Counted from the first letter of the stretch, positions 9,422 to 20,569 are shown. The stretch: DNA of 27,134 bases from Saccoglossus kowalevskii (GCF_000003605.2 NW_003158746.1:37684-64817), one strand, 5' to 3'. Program-made: numbers and translations. Notes: a model not told the origin generated them from the sequence alone.

Positions 9422-12400
9422 GTACTATTAGGGTATAATTTCATATTACGGACACATTTTTACCCAAACATACGACTTACATATTATTTTAGATATGCAG
9501 AAAACAGTCTGCATGAATCGAGATGTATGGAAATCCCAAAAATCATCTTTTGAGATGGATCTGAAAACGATTATATTTTATAAATACGGTCTGGCTGTGA
9601 ACTGATAGTGTTACAAAAATAATATTATTTACATGTAATAATATTATTAAAGTTTTAATAAGGGTTTTGTTTTGAATTAAGCAATGCAGTGTTACCTCTA
9701 TTCAATTTTAGGATATGAAGGATTAGTTGACATTTCACTGTACATCTGACAGTAGCCATTCACACACAGCTCCCTAGCAAGGGCTAAGTCAAATGTTTTT
9801 AGTCCGTGCTAAGAAAACGTGCCTGAACGCTTAGCACGAGCTGAGAAACGGTAAGCACGAATTAAATCTGGCCCGTTTTTAAGACGCAGTCCAACCGTAT
9901 AACTAACATGTATACCTTCCTAGTTACTGTAATGAGTGATCATATATAAAATGACTGAAGATTGTTGTATATTCTTAAAGGGGAACCGCTCAATCCCTTG
10001 AATTGCACTAAGTGCTCATGGGTAATTAACTCCGCCTCTGTCCACTGAGTAAATGAATGCTTATCTTTCCCCCTGTACCGCTAATCCCACAAAACAACAA
10101 CTGATATAAACATCCTAAGAACGGATTACAATTTCCTTGTTTAAGTATAACATAGCAATTGAATTTCAAACAAATACAGAGCAGTCTTCATGTGCCATGA
10201 TTTGAAACATCGCGTACTCTGTAATTTATACATCGTCGGAAAAATATGACGCAGAACTAATTCAAGTTGATGATGGCCAACAAGAAAAGGCGGCAGTCCA
10301 CCCAGTGGCGAATCCAGAGGGAGGGCCAGGAGGGCCATGCCCCCCCCCCAAACGCAGGACGATTCATATAATCTGGATTACGCATAGCTTCTCTACGATT
10401 TTCGCTCCGTATATCTTAAGCGAAGCTCCCCCCCCCCAATACATTTTGCTGGATCCGCCACTGAGTCCACCGGATACACACGGCCAGAGTGTTGCTAAAC
10501 GGTCGCGATAAAAATATGTCGACTCAAGTTTATTTGCCTGTTTCCGTTGCGTCGGTCTATTGACGGTACTGATCACGTATACAGTAAACCTGAGAACTAC
10601 TACTCCTCCAGACTGCTAATATAGCAAGTGTGAAAACACGAAGTCAATGACTTTGGTTTTCATATTTCCGTCACAAATCGGCAAACAGAACGTGTATTTA
10701 CTATTGCCCTCAAATTTCCATATAATATTGACTAATTGGTAGAGGCGACAATAAAAAAGTTTACTGTATATTATAAGTACAGGTGTTTACACGGAAATTC
10801 CCGTGATAAAATATCAAAATCATTAGTAAAGAAAAGTTGCCACGACATCACAGGCATATCTTGTAACCTGTTTACGACACTAGTGTGGAAAATTAAAATG
10901 TACACGGGTGGTACCGGCTTGTATCTCGTGTGAGATTTGAGTTCTTGTGATCTGGTGGGTGAATGTCAGGTTGACTTTACAGTCATAATCAAATGAGCGG
11001 TGAGAGGGAGAAGAGCGTTTTGTCAAAACAATTTTACCGTAGACTCAATTTCAACGACCAATCTGCAGCGTTGTATTTATTATAAATAAGAATCCAAAAA
11101 TAGAATATAAATACACACATACACTCGATTAAATTTTCTGGACATATAAGCGACGCATGAACGAAAACGATCTATTGTAAAAAATATGAATTGGAACTGC
11201 CTATGACGTGTTGGCTGGGCGCCGTTTCGTCCTACAGTCAAATACAGAAACAAAAACTGATTTATTTTCTTATGCCAAAGACCTGGTTGTTCATGCATTT
11301 CAAGCATGGCGTATTTACTTTTTGTACTCTGTGGTGTGTGCTGGTTNNNNNNNNNNNNNNNNNNNNNNNNNNNNNNNNNNNNNNNNNNNNNNNNNNNNNN
11401 NNNNNNNNNNNNNNNNNNNNNNNNNNNNNNNNNNNNNNNNNNNNNNNNNNNNNNNNNNNNNNNNNNNNNNNNNNNNNNNNNNNNNNNNNNNNNNNNNNNN
11501 NNNNNNNNNNNNNNNNNNNNNNNNNNNNNNNNNNNNNNNNNNNNNNNNNNNNNNNNNNNNNNNNNNNNNNNNNNNNNNNNNNNNNNNNNNNNNNNNNNNN
11601 NNNNNNNNNNNNNNNNNNNNNNNNNNNNNNNNNNNNNNNNNNNNNNNNNNNNNNNNNNNNNNNTTGAAGTATTTCGCGAAAAATAAAACAAAGAGTAACA
11701 CCATACGAAGCAGTCAGGCCAATATCTTGTTGATATCCGAAACTTGGAACCTCCAACAGAACGGTTATTTCCTGCACGTCTACCAGTATTACACAACTAC
11801 CATTTGCAGCTCATTGCAGTCTGACACTTATTCACTGTACCCCTTCCTTTTTCCAGACTGTCTAGAAAGTTATGCAAAAAGTTTCATCCCTTAGAAAACA
11901 CAAGTCTTTGCCGTACGATCAAAAGAAAAATGTCCACATATCATAGTAATCAACATCGTTCTGGCGTTCCTAAAAAAACACTGCATTGCTTAGTAGCAAG
12001 TAATCACGGTAGCGCAATCCGACCATGCTACCTCTCACAATTATTATTATTACTTGGTAGTGATTATTAATAAAGTACAAAAAGTAAACTCGTTGAATTG
12101 TTCTGAAATGCAAGTAAATTTCAATTTAGTTTCATCGATTCCGATCGCATGCAAATGCTCGACACCTGATAGGTCAAATCGCTAATCAGCCAGTCAAAAT
12201 ACTCGATGATGCCAACGTGTTCAAATTACCAAAACATAGGAGATTTGCCGATGTTCCAGCTCGATCTTTTACCTCTGGTTTTGATGGAAAAGACGGCACG
12301 TTTTTTTTTTTTTTAACTCAAAACATTAGTTGTTTTCGATGATAAACTGACCATTTGAAGACTATTTTTACGATGATAACAGCTCATTGTCGAATTGAAG

Positions 12401-15400
12401 CTTTACCCATTCACGCTAACCACAATAAACGTCATACTCTTGAATAGGCGTCAATGACTACTGTAAAATTCGTAAGATTGTGGGTCAGGAGTGAGTGTTG
12501 TTTTGACTTGGGTATTGTGTTTTACATTCCAACTTTTGGATTCACGGCGAAATTTAAACCACGCGAATGATTTCTACTTCTACATTTAATTTATTGCAAT
12601 GGATATCTGAAAGCCCGTAACCTAATGTTATTGACATTGTTTACTGTCTTACATCGTCATGTCCCAGTGTTACCGATGGTTAGACCATGGAGGTGATTAG
12701 ACATAGACAAACTACGTTACGATAATGTTGTTTGTAAACCAATAAGCTTTGTAGATTGAATAAACATCTAGGGGATTTGCATTTTCGTTTACTCAAACTG
12801 TGATTGACAGGAATTTTGCATACATTAGTCACCATTTTAAACTTGTGATTTTACTGGTCGCGACACGTTTTGAACGAAAATAACAACATTTATACATCAA
12901 ATCCCCAACCAGATGAGTGTAATCGCTAGAGTACATATTCATGCCTCCGTGGATATGTATTTGGAATCACAGATTGATCTCCAAACATCGTAAATGGCAC
13001 ATTTCACGGAGCTCCCGCCACAATGTTAGCTGCTTGGTTCGGATTAGCATACTAATACGGTGGCCATCTTGACCCTTATTTATAGTATCAGTTCCCCTTT
13101 AACAAGGTTTGGTGCTCCTTGGTCTGTGCATAGAGGTAGGACGCTATTTAAGCCCATGTTAATGTTATAAACATCCTTTGTCTTCGCTCTGGTTAAGCCA
13201 CTTATGTTTTATCTACATGATGATTGCCGCTTATTTACACAAGAAAACAAGAGTAGAACTGAAAAAAATAAATTCCATTTAAACATCGTCTATAAAATTG
13301 AATGCGCAAACCATAAATAAAAAAATTGTGCATGCGCAATAACCTTTACCGGATCACAAAGGTTATTTGACACTTGTAGTACCGGGAATTCTGCATACAG
13401 ACGCTTCCAAGACGTGTGATTACTTCTTTTCTGATATTTTTCATCACAATAGTCGTCCAACTTTGGACATTGATTAACAGTGAAATTTAAAGATACATGA
13501 TAAGTTTATAACAAGATGTTTTGATGGGGCATTTTTCATCGGTGTGCAGTACTGTGCAGATGTTAAAAATCGCGCCTTTTGTTGCAATAAATTTGGTGCA
13601 CTGAGTACATTTCGCTGCATTTTGTATTATTGTTATCTGTTTTGGCATGCACAGTGCGTTGAGAATCTTCTTGAAGCTTCCGAATACAGTCGAAACACTT
13701 AAGCCAATTAACGGTGACACTTGACAGCGTGTTTGCCAAATAATTAAAATGTGTACTGAGTAAACAAATCCAAAGCATCATGAAACCAGTGGAAACAATA
13801 GCGTCCTCACTCCTTCTCTTTTCTACCTTCATGGTCTGTGCTAACCACTGTTTACTCCTGTGTGTGAACGCATTTGGGTCTATTGGGTCTATCCGATATG
13901 CAAACATGACATTAGTTTAAGGGGAACTGCTCAATCCCATGGATTGCACCATGTGCTCATGGGTAATTAACTCCGCCTCTGCCTACTAAGTAAATGAATG
14001 CTCGCTTACTCAAACTCTGATTGACAGGTATTTGCATACATTAGCCGCCATTTTAAACTCAGGATTTTTACTTGTCGTGGCACGTTTCGATCGAAAAAAA
14101 CAACATTTATACATCAAAAGCCCAACCAGATGAGTGTAATCGCTAGCGTACATATTCATGCCCCCGTAGAAATGTATTTGGAATCACAGCTTGATCTCTA
14201 AACATCGTAAATGGCACATTTCCTGGAGCTGTTGCCACGATGTGAGCAGCTTGGTTCGGATTAGCATACTAATTGCGGTGACCATCTTGCTCCTATATCT
14301 TGGCCTGTATTTTTTGTAGCCTCAGACTACTGAAGAACAGACTAGCAACACTGCTTTTCCTTTGGTCAGATGTGTGCTAGATTTGTTTTGGCATAACTTT
14401 TTAATCCAATAAACTGATCGAACTAACTTGACTATAACATAATAACGCGATTTAATGATTGAAAGATAAAAAAAAAATGACAGATTTCATTTCTGGTTAG
14501 ATCTGAAAGTATGAGCCTGTGCATTCAGCGCTAGAATGACATTACAAAAGCACACAAAGCGGGTAAATGTGAGTGTGTTCGAAAATTTTCGGGTAAATGT
14601 GTTTCAGTAAAGTACCTGCAAGGTCTGCCATGGCATGTATCTCATGGGTGCAATCCCCAATTTGCACCTACAACAATAGGTGTTTCTAGTCTGTTCCTTA
14701 GTAGTACGAGGTGTAGCGTGAATACTACTAATGCTTGTGTAGTTGTGCTTGTGTAATGATGATTATTGTTTAAATCCTAGGCTTATATAAGCAAGATATT
14801 AACACAGGCAAATAAAATCAGGATGTTTACTGAACCATCTAGGCTGTAGTCAGTGTAATTTATAATTGGATTAATTTAGGTTAAAACAAAAGACCCACCA
14901 TATGTAATGCTGGTACAATAAAACAATAAAATATTGTACTATCGACAAAAAAAATCCATTCCCTTCATTTTTGTAGATTTATAAATTCACTATTCAAACT
15001 GGAAACGTACATGGGAGTGACCTACATTTTCAACCGTTTATGCACACTTTGTAAGCCCATGCTGATTGTCTAGACCGAGTCGAAAAAGCTGCTCGGATTT
15101 AGCTTACACTTGCTGTTTCTTTGCTTGTACTAAGTGTTTACACACGTTTTCTTAGCACAGGGTAACGTTTTGACACCTAAGGAGCTGTGTGCTAATGCAA
15201 CTAGTGAATTTCATGACAGCATGAATGATTTTAATGTGTTTTTTTTATTTACCTTTGAAAATTCTCGCATTCAAGTCTAAAAATACACTTTCATTGGCTA
15301 TAGAAGCCAATTATCCATGAGTCTTTGCAAGGTTTTTTTCAATCATTGACCTATTTACTGCCATACATCCATCAATGTGTTGTGATTGGTCATTTGAAAT

Positions 15401-16671
15401 TCATATAAAACATTAATAAATATTTTATATAAAAAAACCTTTGTGTCCTCATGAAATTCTGTGCTGTAATGAGTTTACCGTTAAAACACGTCTTGCATAT
15501 ATTATTTTTTAAAGGCCTATGGCTACAATTTTTACGATTTTTGCATATTTTTTAATCAATGTGATACTGAGTTTGTCTTACCAAATGAGTAAACAGTGGG
15601 TGAAAATGCACATGTTAAACCTAGAACGAATATTCATTTTCATGGTATTGTCGCAAATAAATTCATTTGTTTGTATCTTTTTACTTAAATTTCAGTTCTC
15701 AAAGGATCCATGTGCTTGAGTTCCTCAATAAATGCAGACTCAGTCCCAAACCCAGACTGTGAAGCAGTTAATCAAAATAAACAGCTACTGCAACTGACGA
15801 GATGTCAAACCCTGTATTTCCATGCAAACGCCTTGCATCAGCACAGGCACTTCAGTACTCAGTCTGAATCTAAACCAAAACCTAATGACATTGACAGAGA
15901 TGAGAAAGCCAGCGTTTTAGATGAGAACTGTAACAAGGGTAAGGCTATTATTGACAATGAAGGAGTGAAACCTGAAGTTGAAGGAACAATAGATCCAGTT
16001 TATGATGTCGAAAGTGAAGAGCTGCAGAAAATGAGTCTGTGGCAAAGGTACAAGATCGTGTTGAAACAGTACGGCAAAGTTATGATACCCGTACATTTAG
16101 CCACATCTACCGTATGGTATGGTTCATTCTACTACATAGTTAAACACAGGTGAGACACTTTCGGGGTGGCGTTCTCTGAGAATACTCTGAGAGGGACAGT
16201 CCATTGATCAGTACATGTACTTCACATCAAACACTTGTATAGCATAGGTTATGAGGTGATATTTTTAATGACTATCAGGTCACCTTGATAAACAATAGTG
16301 ACTTTTTGTGTGGATTTTAACTCAGAAACTTCTTATTCTCTGCATCTTTTTTCAGTGGCATTGACATGATCCCATATATTGAAAAATTTCTCTTGAAGAT
16401 TGGGTTTGGCGAATCTATTATTCACCAGATAAATTCACCCACCGCCAGTGGACTTTTAATTGCATATGCCATGTACAAGATAGCCACCCCAGCCAGGTAT
16501 ACTGTTACGCTGATGGGCACCAGTTACTCCGTACGCTACCTACGAAGGAAGGGATTCATCGCTGCAGCGCCACCAAAGGACAAGACGTTGCGAGAAGCAG
16601 TGAAGGAATCGATGGACGATATGAAAGACAGATCTAAACAAATGATAGAGAAAAAACGAAGAGGAAATTGA
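9331..16671 (+). CDS. FAM210A: FAM210A-like mitochondrial membrane protein (DUF1279), three coding exons
   Basis: Three exons (9331-9421, 15696-16149, 16356-16671) splice in phase to 286 residues, near the human FAM210A length (272). Residues 1-30 are Arg-rich with no acidic residue, a typical mitochondrial presequence. Residues ~40-140 are a polar, low-conservation linker. The DUF1279 domain covers ~143-250: QRYKIVLKQYGKVMIPVHL, a hydrophobic segment (~159-179) likely to span the membrane, and the signature YKIATPARYTVTL. Residues ~255-286 form a charged helix ending in KKRRGN. In mammals FAM210A is an inner-membrane protein linked to mitochondrial translation; the same role is inferred here. 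FAM210B is shorter and lacks this C-terminal coil, so FAM210A is preferred. The large first intron is filled with transposons. Confidence 0.9.
9762..9878 (+). repeat. Dispersed repeat, copy A (opposite orientation to 15087-15195)
   Basis: It shares CACAGCTCC near its left end and the block CGTGCTAAGAAAACGTG with the reverse complement of 15087-15195, plus further matches on both sides (CTTAGCAC/CTTAGTAC, AGAAAC). Family unknown; both copies lie in FAM210A intron 1. Confidence 0.75.
10303..10463. mobile_element. hAT-type MITE nested in the TTAA element, 8-bp target duplication
   Basis: 161 bp with inverted ends CAGTGGCGAATCCAG and CTGGATCCGCCACTG (one mismatch). It is flanked by perfect 8-bp direct repeats AGTCCACC at 10295-10302 and 10464-10471. 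CAGTGGCG-type ends followed by a G-rich/C-rich run and 8-bp duplications are characteristic of hAT elements. It has no coding capacity and inserted after the surrounding element. Confidence 0.92.
11347..11663. other. Assembly gap (317 N)
   Basis: Unsequenced bases inside the TTAA element in FAM210A intron 1. Frames reported across it are meaningless. Confidence 1.
13338..13367. other. Perfect 10-bp inverted repeat
   Basis: AATAACCTTT and AAAGGTTATT are separated by 10 bases. It is a possible transposon remnant; nothing else supports a function. Confidence 0.6.
13917..14300. mobile_element. Deletion derivative of the TTAA element
   Basis: The left part (TTAAGGGGAACTGCTCAATC to about 14002) matches 9975-10062. 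From about 14005 on it matches the right part of the long copy (about 12790-13085, for example CAACATTTATACATCAAA and GATGAGTGTAATCGCTAG). The internal ~2.7 kb is missing. The last ~25 bases of the right end are lost or unrecognisable. Orientation is the same as the long copy. Confidence 0.85.
14326..14705. mobile_element. Inverted-repeat element of about 380 bp
   Basis: The ends ACTACTGAAGAACAGACTAG and, on the opposite strand at the right, ACTACTAAGGAACAGACTAG form 25-bp inverted repeats with three mismatches. No coding sequence and no clear target duplication. It immediately follows the TTAA derivative. Confidence 0.75.
15087..15195 (-). repeat. Dispersed repeat, copy B (reverse of 9762-9878)
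   Basis: Its reverse complement carries CACACAGCTCC, then GTGCTAAGAAAACGTG and CTTAGTACAAGC, matching copy A in order. The pair sits in inverted orientation about 5.2 kb apart within one intron. Confidence 0.75.
15696..16149 (+). CDS. FAM210A: FAM210A-like exon 2 (linker and first half of DUF1279)
   Basis: The acceptor is TACTTAAATTTCAG|TT and the donor CACAG|GTGAGA. It reads from residue 31 to 181 plus two bases and includes the predicted membrane segment. The internal ATG at 15710 is not needed as a start if exon 1 is used. Confidence 0.9.
16356..16671 (+). CDS. FAM210A: FAM210A-like exon 3 (second half of DUF1279 and C-terminal helix)
   Basis: The acceptor is CTTTTTTCAG|TGGC; the first base completes a serine codon split with exon 2. 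It encodes residues 182-286 with the family signature, and ends at TGA 16669-16671. Confidence 0.93.
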
Positions 16672-16921
16672 AGAGAGAACAGAGTTGTGTTTTTTTTTTA
16701 CTTTTGTTTTTTTAGCTTTTAATTTTATAGAATATTATCACTTTGAACACAAAAGTCATCATTGCTAAAATTAAATTTGCATACAATTTTGGTGTTCATA
16801 AGGGTTGAATAATATTTTAGTGGCTACTGTAAAATAATTATTTAGATTCTGATCATAGAAGTATATGATATATTACCATGGTAACTGGTCTAGATTTTGT
16901 ATCTTGTTCAATAATTAAATT

Positions 16922-17131
16922 TACCGTAAGATACTTTATTTTCGCTTGGAATTAATATTCGCTATTTTTGCTGAATGAATGATTCAGTGAAAATAAAATC
17001 CAGCGAATATATCTTTTTTGCCTATATTTTACATTCAAGTTGTCAAAAATCAGTGAAAATAAATTTCATACAAAACATCAAAGAAGTCATTTTCAACGAA
17101 AATTGATTCCAACTTAAAGTATTTTACAGTA
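16922..17131. mobile_element. TACTGTAAAATAC MITE in the FAM210A 3' untranslated region
   Basis: 210 bp with the same body as the 2980 copy (ATGATTCAGTGAAAATAAAA, then CCAGCGAATAT). The ends TACCGTAAGATAC and GTATTTTACAGTA form the inverted repeat. It starts 250 bp after the stop codon and before the AATAAA at 17307, so it is probably transcribed. Confidence 0.85.
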
Positions 17132-17306
17132 GATGGAATGTCCACTTACAATGCAAAACTATTGTATACCGAACAGGGTGGTACTCATTTGTATGCATCA
17201 ACTTATATCAGAAAGTTTTTTAAAATTAATTCCTTAAAAAATTATCAAAAATAATATCATCAGTGTCATGATAAACTTGTTCATATGCCATTTTAACTGC
17301 ACATTG

Positions 17307-17326
17307 AATAAATTTTGTATAATAAA
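17307..17326 (+). terminator. Candidate polyadenylation signals of the FAM210A-like gene
   Basis: Two AATAAA hexamers (17307-17312 and 17321-17326) lie about 640 bp after the stop codon and are followed by T-rich sequence. Confidence 0.55.
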
Positions 17327-17344
17327 TTTATTCTTATCAAAGTT

Positions 17345-19252
17345 TTGTTTAATTATATTTATCAAAGTCAATTTTTAAGGGCATGCGTTAACATTTCAGG
17401 ACTCTAAATTAACTGTAGGTCAAAAGATTACCAATTATTCCGGCTACTATTTTTCAAAAGTAGTGTCGTAGTCCAAACGAACTACTAGAAATATTAAAGA
17501 AACAAAACAAAATTACAGTATTTTCATATTAACCAGTGTATCGGTGTCCTATGTAAAATGAGTCGTGTGTTCACACTTTCTTGGTTTCGAGTGAACCTGA
17601 TGAACAACCGGATAGTACCATGCGATTGCGAACTTTTGAAATTGGTAGCACAGCTGGCTTCTAGGACATTTCTGTTAATTTTGAGCCCTGTATATGATAA
17701 GATTCATTGTCTATTACAGTGTACTTGTGAACATGTTACAACAGCCTTTTTGAGAACAAATTGACATGAATGTGAATCTTGTTATAAGTTTTATAGGTTT
17801 ATGACGATTCAGGACATTTGTTTGTTTGTTGGTTTGTTGTACACATGGCAGTTTACTCCTGTAATTGGTGATCCAAGTAATTACAACTGGAACTTGTTTT
17901 GAGTATATAGCTCAGTTAAATAATACTGCTTGTAGTATTTGTTCAACAATTGCTTGTAAAATATTACCATCCCATTAAATTTGATAATAAATGTGCTGTC
18001 TTTATTAAATGGGGACAAGGAAATTATTCATCAAACTATAATTTCCTTCAGGGTTTTTATTTTTAATTTCATTTAGTTTTAAAACTTTGAGTATACAGGT
18101 ATGTTCAAATTTTGTAAATTAGTTGCTGCCACTTTACTGAATGTACCGGTAGCTGCAGTTGGGAGTTTTGACAATTCCGGCAGATGTGAAGAATGCTACA
18201 CAGTTTCATTGCAATGGGGGGGGGGGGGGGGTTAGGCACTATGAATTTTGTGGCAGATCTCTTTACAGTACTGTGTAGAATGAACCCTGACTGTTACAGA
18301 TAGAACAAGATTTGTTAAGTACATGTATCAATGTATTAACTTACATTAAACTACCAGTACATGCTTTCATGCATTGTATCAAAATGGAATGTATTTTACC
18401 ATGCATTTTATGGCAAGTCATTTAAAATTATTTTCAATTTTGTCTGAATAAACTGCTAAACGTGTATTGTATTTTTTATGAGAATTTTCTGTAATGCCAC
18501 TTCCATTTCAGGCATGTATTAAATACTAAAATGTGTACAGGGTAGTACGAGTCAGTATTAAACTGTGTGTATTTATTTCATTAGGTAACCTAATTTAATT
18601 TGCTGATTTGATGTTAGCTTTTTTATAAAAAATAAATTGTCTCGACAAATAATCTTTAAAATCTGTTTGCTTCACCACAACCATCTGGCGATGCAGCTAT
18701 AACCTGAGACAAAATTCCTCAAGTCGGAGGAAAGAAATTTAGGAGTGAAAATGTTCATGCTTTATTTTATGCAGGGAGTCGCAGCAAATTTTGTAAAATG
18801 TAGTTCCAGAAGATGTCACTTAATTATTCAATCCTGAACATAGGTCTGTAGTACATTAGTGAATGAACATTTGTGTTGTGTTCGATGCAAATTTGTGGCA
18901 TTGTTTGTTTGCCAAAAATTCATACATTTGCATCATTTTTATGTCCTATGGTGCACGACAGACGAAACATGGATAAAGTCAAACAGCTTTACAATGTACA
19001 ACTAGTGCATGCAATTTTGTATAGAAATTGCATTATACAAATGTTCATTCCAATAAAGGTGAATATACAGTATGTCCCTGGACCCCCTAGGAAGGATGTG
19101 CCTTTGGCGCAAGGGATGGTGAGCAGATCTTGCCCCTTCGTACAAAATCTCGTGCCACAGTCTCTGCTGTTATTTATACCTTCATGGTTTCATAGACCTA
19201 TTTCAGCAGCTTCAGCCTGACAAAGCATTCTTTTTACAAACATGCCCTACAC
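17345..19252. other. Gene-free AT-rich stretch
   Basis: I see no exon with homology, no RNA gene and no complete transposon here. It contains a poly-G run near 18217 and chance frames only (for example 18873-19220 on the plus strand, which resembles nothing known to me). Confidence 0.6.
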
Positions 19253-19286
19253 CACAGTCCCTCAACACCGGTGTTGAGGGACTGTG
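19253..19286. other. Perfect 34-bp palindrome
   Basis: CACAGTCCCTCAACACC is followed directly by its exact reverse complement. The outer motif GAGGGACTGTG recurs at 20225-20235 next to a second small palindrome (TATCCCGGGATA, 20213-20224). This suggests ends of a repeat or transposon family. Confidence 0.9.
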
Positions 19287-19684
19287 CCTACACTAACTTG
19301 TGCACTGCGCAGCTGTGTGCCACACTGAGACTTAATTTGATCACATAACACTGAAATGCTCTGGAGCTGCACACTACACACATTATTCACTTTCAACAAA
19401 TTCTCTCTAATAAAATTGAAGAAGCAGGTTGTCTTCAGTCGCGGGGGGCCAGTTTTATCATGCATGTTATGACTGCATGGTTAACATTTCGAACAAATTT
19501 GCTCAAAAAATCACTTTTGAGTTGCGTAAAAAATTTGAAATGTTTTCCATTAGAAGCTGACAAAATGGATGATATGAAGTTGCTTTATAATAAGCAGAGT
19601 TTCGTTGATATTCAAGTTCAAGAACATCCCAATGTTTTTGTCTGCATTGAGGTTTTCTCCTTTTTTTCAACGTGGTTGGTGCAA

Positions 19685-20000
19685 TCAGAGGAAAATATTT
19701 GACAAATAAATCAGTAGTCATGACGTCATCAAATCAGTCTCCAAATACTAGTATTCCTAAATGTTTTTTCGGAAATCAAGGTTGTAAAAACACATGGTCT
19801 TGTCTGCATTCATTATTTTCCTTTCGTTCTCGTTGTACAAAATATTTGACAAATTAACGGGTAGGCAAAACGTAATAAATTCCTGAAATGTAATTGGTTC
19901 GTTCCTGCAATTAACGTCATCTACATTCAGCCTTGCTCCCTTTTCGCCGTTGCTGGCGACATGGAACATTTCGACAAATTAATTAGTAGACAAGAGTGTA
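19685..20000. repeat. Three degenerate direct repeats around TTTGACAAAT
   Basis: Related modules occur near 19695, 19845 and 19972. Each has ATTTGACAAAT or TTCGACAAATTAA followed by a GTAG-C motif, and the last two also have GAAATGT-ATTGGT. Spacing is about 130-150 bp. No gene is apparent. Confidence 0.5.
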
Positions 20001-20247
20001 ATAGTTTCAGAAATGTTATTGGTTTGGTCCGGTGTGTCCGCACGTGAAAACAAATTTTAACTACCGACCGTTTGTCTCTTAACTGTTCTAGTCGCGGGGG
20101 TATAGGTTTTACAGGGGTTTTCTAACCGACATGAGTCAGATCGGATTATGATACTATTAGTGACAGTAGATTTCGAGAAAAAAAATGCTGATACCAAGAT
20201 TCGTATGGGTTATATCCCGGGATAGAGGGACTGTGGTTAAATGTACA

Positions 20248-20560
20248 TTTCCCATAATTCGAAGTTCGGTTACTAAATTTGAACGTTAAACAAAACAAAA
20301 CAAAATATCTTGCCTGTAACTCTAAGTTCGGTTAAAATGTTAATTAATTTTCGAATTACTAAATGTGGACGCCCAACATAAATAAAAATACAGGTTGCCC
20401 GTAACTGGAAGTTCTCTTAACTGTTTATTGAACATTGAGTTACTGAATTTGGGCGTGCTTTCGCAAAAGTGGGTGTGGTTTCTGAAATATGAGCGTGATC
20501 ATTTTTCTAACTCGATGTTTTCGTAACTAAATGCTCGATCTCTGTAACTCAAACAATCTC
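20248..20560. repeat. Degenerate repeats of an AAGTTCGGTTA/GTAACT module
   Basis: Related modules with AAGTTC, TTACTAAATTTG or TTACTGAATTTG and a GGACGCC/GGGCGTG segment recur about every 60-85 bp. They lie just upstream of the LINE fragment. Confidence 0.5.
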
Positions 20561-20569
20561 TTTTTAGTC

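Larger units (their letters stand above)
9975..13107. mobile_element. TTAA-flanked DNA transposon of about 3.1 kb, non-coding
   Basis: The left end is TTAAAGGGGAACCGCTCAAT and the right end is the complement of TTAAAGGGGAACTG. TTAA at both ends suits a TTAA target duplication, as made by piggyBac and Kolobok superfamilies; the termini do not let me choose. The left ~90 bp and right ~320 bp are also present, joined, in the short copy at 13917. No transposase is visible, though 317 bp are unsequenced. Two separate truncated copies in the same orientation are an alternative reading. Confidence 0.7.

Noticed and set aside
11080-11894. Long frames on both strands near the assembly gap
   Set aside because: Most of each frame is unknown bases; the real sequence on each side codes for nothing recognisable.
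13487-13907. Overlapping minus-strand frames of 77 and 114 residues in FAM210A intron 1
   Set aside because: No known motif, two overlapping frames in one region, and an intronic, transposon-rich location; a degraded transposon protein is possible but unsupported.
15710-16153. ATG at 15710 as the FAM210A start
   Set aside because: It lies inside exon 2 just after a good acceptor; the phase-matched exon 1 supplies a mitochondrial presequence, which this start would lack.
18873-19220. 115-residue plus-strand frame between FAM210A and the palindrome
   Set aside because: It has no recognisable domain and biased, unstructured composition, and sits in a repeat-rich stretch.
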